Part shown: piece after piece, positions 61,792 through 64,000 of the stretch | Layout: each line of letters opens with the position of its first letter | Position numbering within the stretch: the stretch's first letter is position 1 | Assembly: GCF_040419245.1 (NCBI RefSeq) | Contig: NZ_JAZHOH010000001.1 | Coordinates: forward strand, 4,402,001 to 4,466,000 | DNA length: 64,000 bases | Source of the DNA: Ewingella sp. CoE-038-23 | GTDB taxonomy: Bacteria > Pseudomonadota > Gammaproteobacteria > Enterobacterales > Enterobacteriaceae | Reading direction: 5' to 3' | The notes under the pieces: generated by a model | Database searches by the model: none | Told to the model about the DNA's origin: nothing | Seen by the model: only the letters and a program-made list of their open reading frames with translations | Made by a program: the position numbers and the translations under genes

Positions 61792-62066
61792 CGGCAGAAA
61801 TACACCGGTTTAAAGAATTACTGATCTGGTTTTGCGAATACTGATATTGATGATACTAACGGCCCACCGGCCTGTTGAGGAACCTGTAAAACGGAAAGGC
61901 TCATTGAAGCCGTATATTTTCTGGAGGTTCATCAGGCGCGGAACTCATCAAGGCGCGGGAATAAAATCCCATTCAGACGCCGGATAGATTCAAGCAAGCC
62001 AACTTGTCGTCAAAATCGGTGTTGCAAAAACGGGAGTGACCATAGATTCCGTTTTCCAAGCGGACC
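61792..62066. other. Unassigned remnant DNA
   Basis: About 275 bp between the IS110-like tail and the IS5 element; no gene or clear signal seen. It may be the noncoding end of the IS110-like element. Confidence 0.4.
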
Positions 62067-63162
<1,096 letters not shown>

Positions 63163-63618
63163 TTACCCCAACGCGTCAGACAAAATCTTGCCACCTCCGG
63201 ATTGCCGGTCCATCGATGCCAAATAGAGGTCACCGAAACGTCACCGCTGTACGACAGTCAGATTGCGGCTAAAAATATGACGGAATTAAAGGCGATAGGG
63301 GTCAAGCTTGCGCTTGATGATTTTGGAACCGGTCATGCTAATCTTAATTACCTGTTGAAATATCCTTTTGATACCTTAAAAATTGATAAGGAATTTGTCA
63401 CCGCTATTGAGCCCGACACCCGATCGACAAAGATTGTTGAGGGTATTATTTCACTGGCGCATAATTTTGGTATCGAAGTTCTTGCCGAAGGGGTGGAAAC
63501 CCAGTCCCAACTGGACCGGTTGATGCAGATTGGTTGTGACAAAATTCAAGGCTTTTTCATTTCTCCCCCGGTGCAGGCACAAGAGATCCCTTCACTCTTA
63601 GCGCAATATAATCGTTAA
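63163..63618 (+). pseudogene. EAL-domain (c-di-GMP phosphodiesterase) protein, C-terminal fragment
   Basis: About 150 residues including CQIEVTETSPLYD, LALDDFGTGHANLNYLLKYPFDTLKIDKEFV, EGIISLAHNFGIEVLAEGVET and CDKIQGFFISPPV: the later EAL motifs, with the EAL tripeptide and earlier regions lost to the IS5 element. The first codons before QIEVTE are frame continuation from the junction. Without its N-terminal half it should be inactive. Confidence 0.88.
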
Positions 63619-63722
63619 TCCTTCCGTATTTACGTTTCCCAATCCCTTGATTGTTCCACGTTGCTGGTAAGTCTGTAGGCCTGATACGCGTCGCGCATCA
63701 GCCACCCCTGTAATACTATAAG

Positions 63723-63753
63723 CAAAAAAAAGCCCCCTGCTAAGCAGGAGGCT
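63723..63753 (-). terminator. Terminator of the autotransporter gene
   Basis: AGCCCCCTGC-TAA-GCAGGAGGCT with TTTTTTT following on the reverse strand. Confidence 0.85.
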
Positions 63754-63770
63754 GGCGAGTTTATGTCAGC

Positions 63771-64000
63771 TTAGAACGATTTCTTAAAGCCGATAGAGGC
63801 ATTGACCGGCGCTTCGATCTGCGACTTACTGCCGCCGTTGCTGAATTGCGTACCCAGCTCACCGTAGACCTGCAGGTTTCTGTCGATAGACCATGACAGG
63901 CCGGCTGCAACTTCAGTGCTGGAGTACTGCTGTGAAGATTCCAGCGTAGTGGTGGCTACCGCATTGCTAAAGTGCGTTTTGTCTTTTGAACCCAGACCCT
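63771..64000 (-). CDS. Autotransporter outer-membrane beta-barrel, C-terminus (runs off right edge)
   Basis: The last 75 residues show alternating barrel strands (STEVAAGLSWSIDRNLQVYGELGTQF) and end IGFKKSF, the terminal phenylalanine recognised by the BAM complex. The passenger is outside the window. Confidence 0.8.
   Translation of the reverse strand, partial: GLGSKDKTHFSNAVATTTLESSQQYSSTEVAAGLSWSIDRNLQVYGELGTQFSNGGSKSQIEAPVNASIGFKKSF

Overview
This window reads as a chromosome of a member of the order Enterobacterales carrying a large block of plasmid-derived, insertion-sequence-rich DNA. Bases 1-28.2 kb hold core genes close to their enterobacterial relatives: mtlD/mtlA, yiaF, glyS/glyQ, tag-yiaC, yiaD, a ketogluconate operon ending in a ghrB/kguD reductase, avtA, ibpA/ibpB, yidQ and yidR. 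Gene content (kgu operon, GDSL autotransporter esterase, gtr-like cluster between yiaF and glyS) fits a Rahnella/Ewingella/Serratia-like genus better than E. coli, but the genus cannot be fixed from sequence alone.

Layout, 0-28 kb: mannitol PTS and dehydrogenase with CRP sites; a DsbA-like periplasmic protein; lipoprotein YiaF; a gtr-like surface-glycan cluster whose large membrane protein is split by an intact IS1 with a 9-bp target duplication; glycyl-tRNA synthetase; a RelE/StbE-type toxin-antitoxin pair; an autotransporter esterase; tag-yiaC; yiaD; a LacI-type regulator with kguE-kguK-kguT-ghrB/kguD for 2-ketogluconate; a lone RelB/DinJ antitoxin; avtA; the small heat-shock genes ibpA and ibpB with sigma-32 and RNA-thermometer signals; yidQ, yidR and half of an MFS transporter.

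Layout, 28.2-63.2 kb: a mosaic bounded by a shrunken IS1 on the left and an IS5-family element on the right. Plasmid backbone is clear (stbA-stbB with an 11-bp repeat array, umuDC under a LexA box, P1-type parA-parB-parS, vapBC, a 14 x 36-bp tandem array), but I see no replication initiator or conjugation genes. Between IS copies lie two metabolic cargo blocks. The first is an ABC transporter followed by hutH, hutU, a HisC-like aminotransferase, an FMN 2-hydroxyacid dehydrogenase and an HcxA-like dehydrogenase, which together could turn imidazole-lactate or histidine into imidazolone propionate. The second is a codB-pucR-codA operon for uptake and deamination of a nucleobase-like compound, followed by a LysR regulator facing a truncated SDR gene. 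IS1, IS3-family, IS5, IS26, IS903-type and Tn3-family pieces are nested and mostly lack target duplications, so the block was built by repeated IS-mediated deletion and fusion. A misassembly at the IS junctions cannot be excluded from sequence alone.

Layout, 63.2-64 kb: the tail of an EAL-domain protein and the end of an autotransporter beta-barrel, both probably chromosomal.
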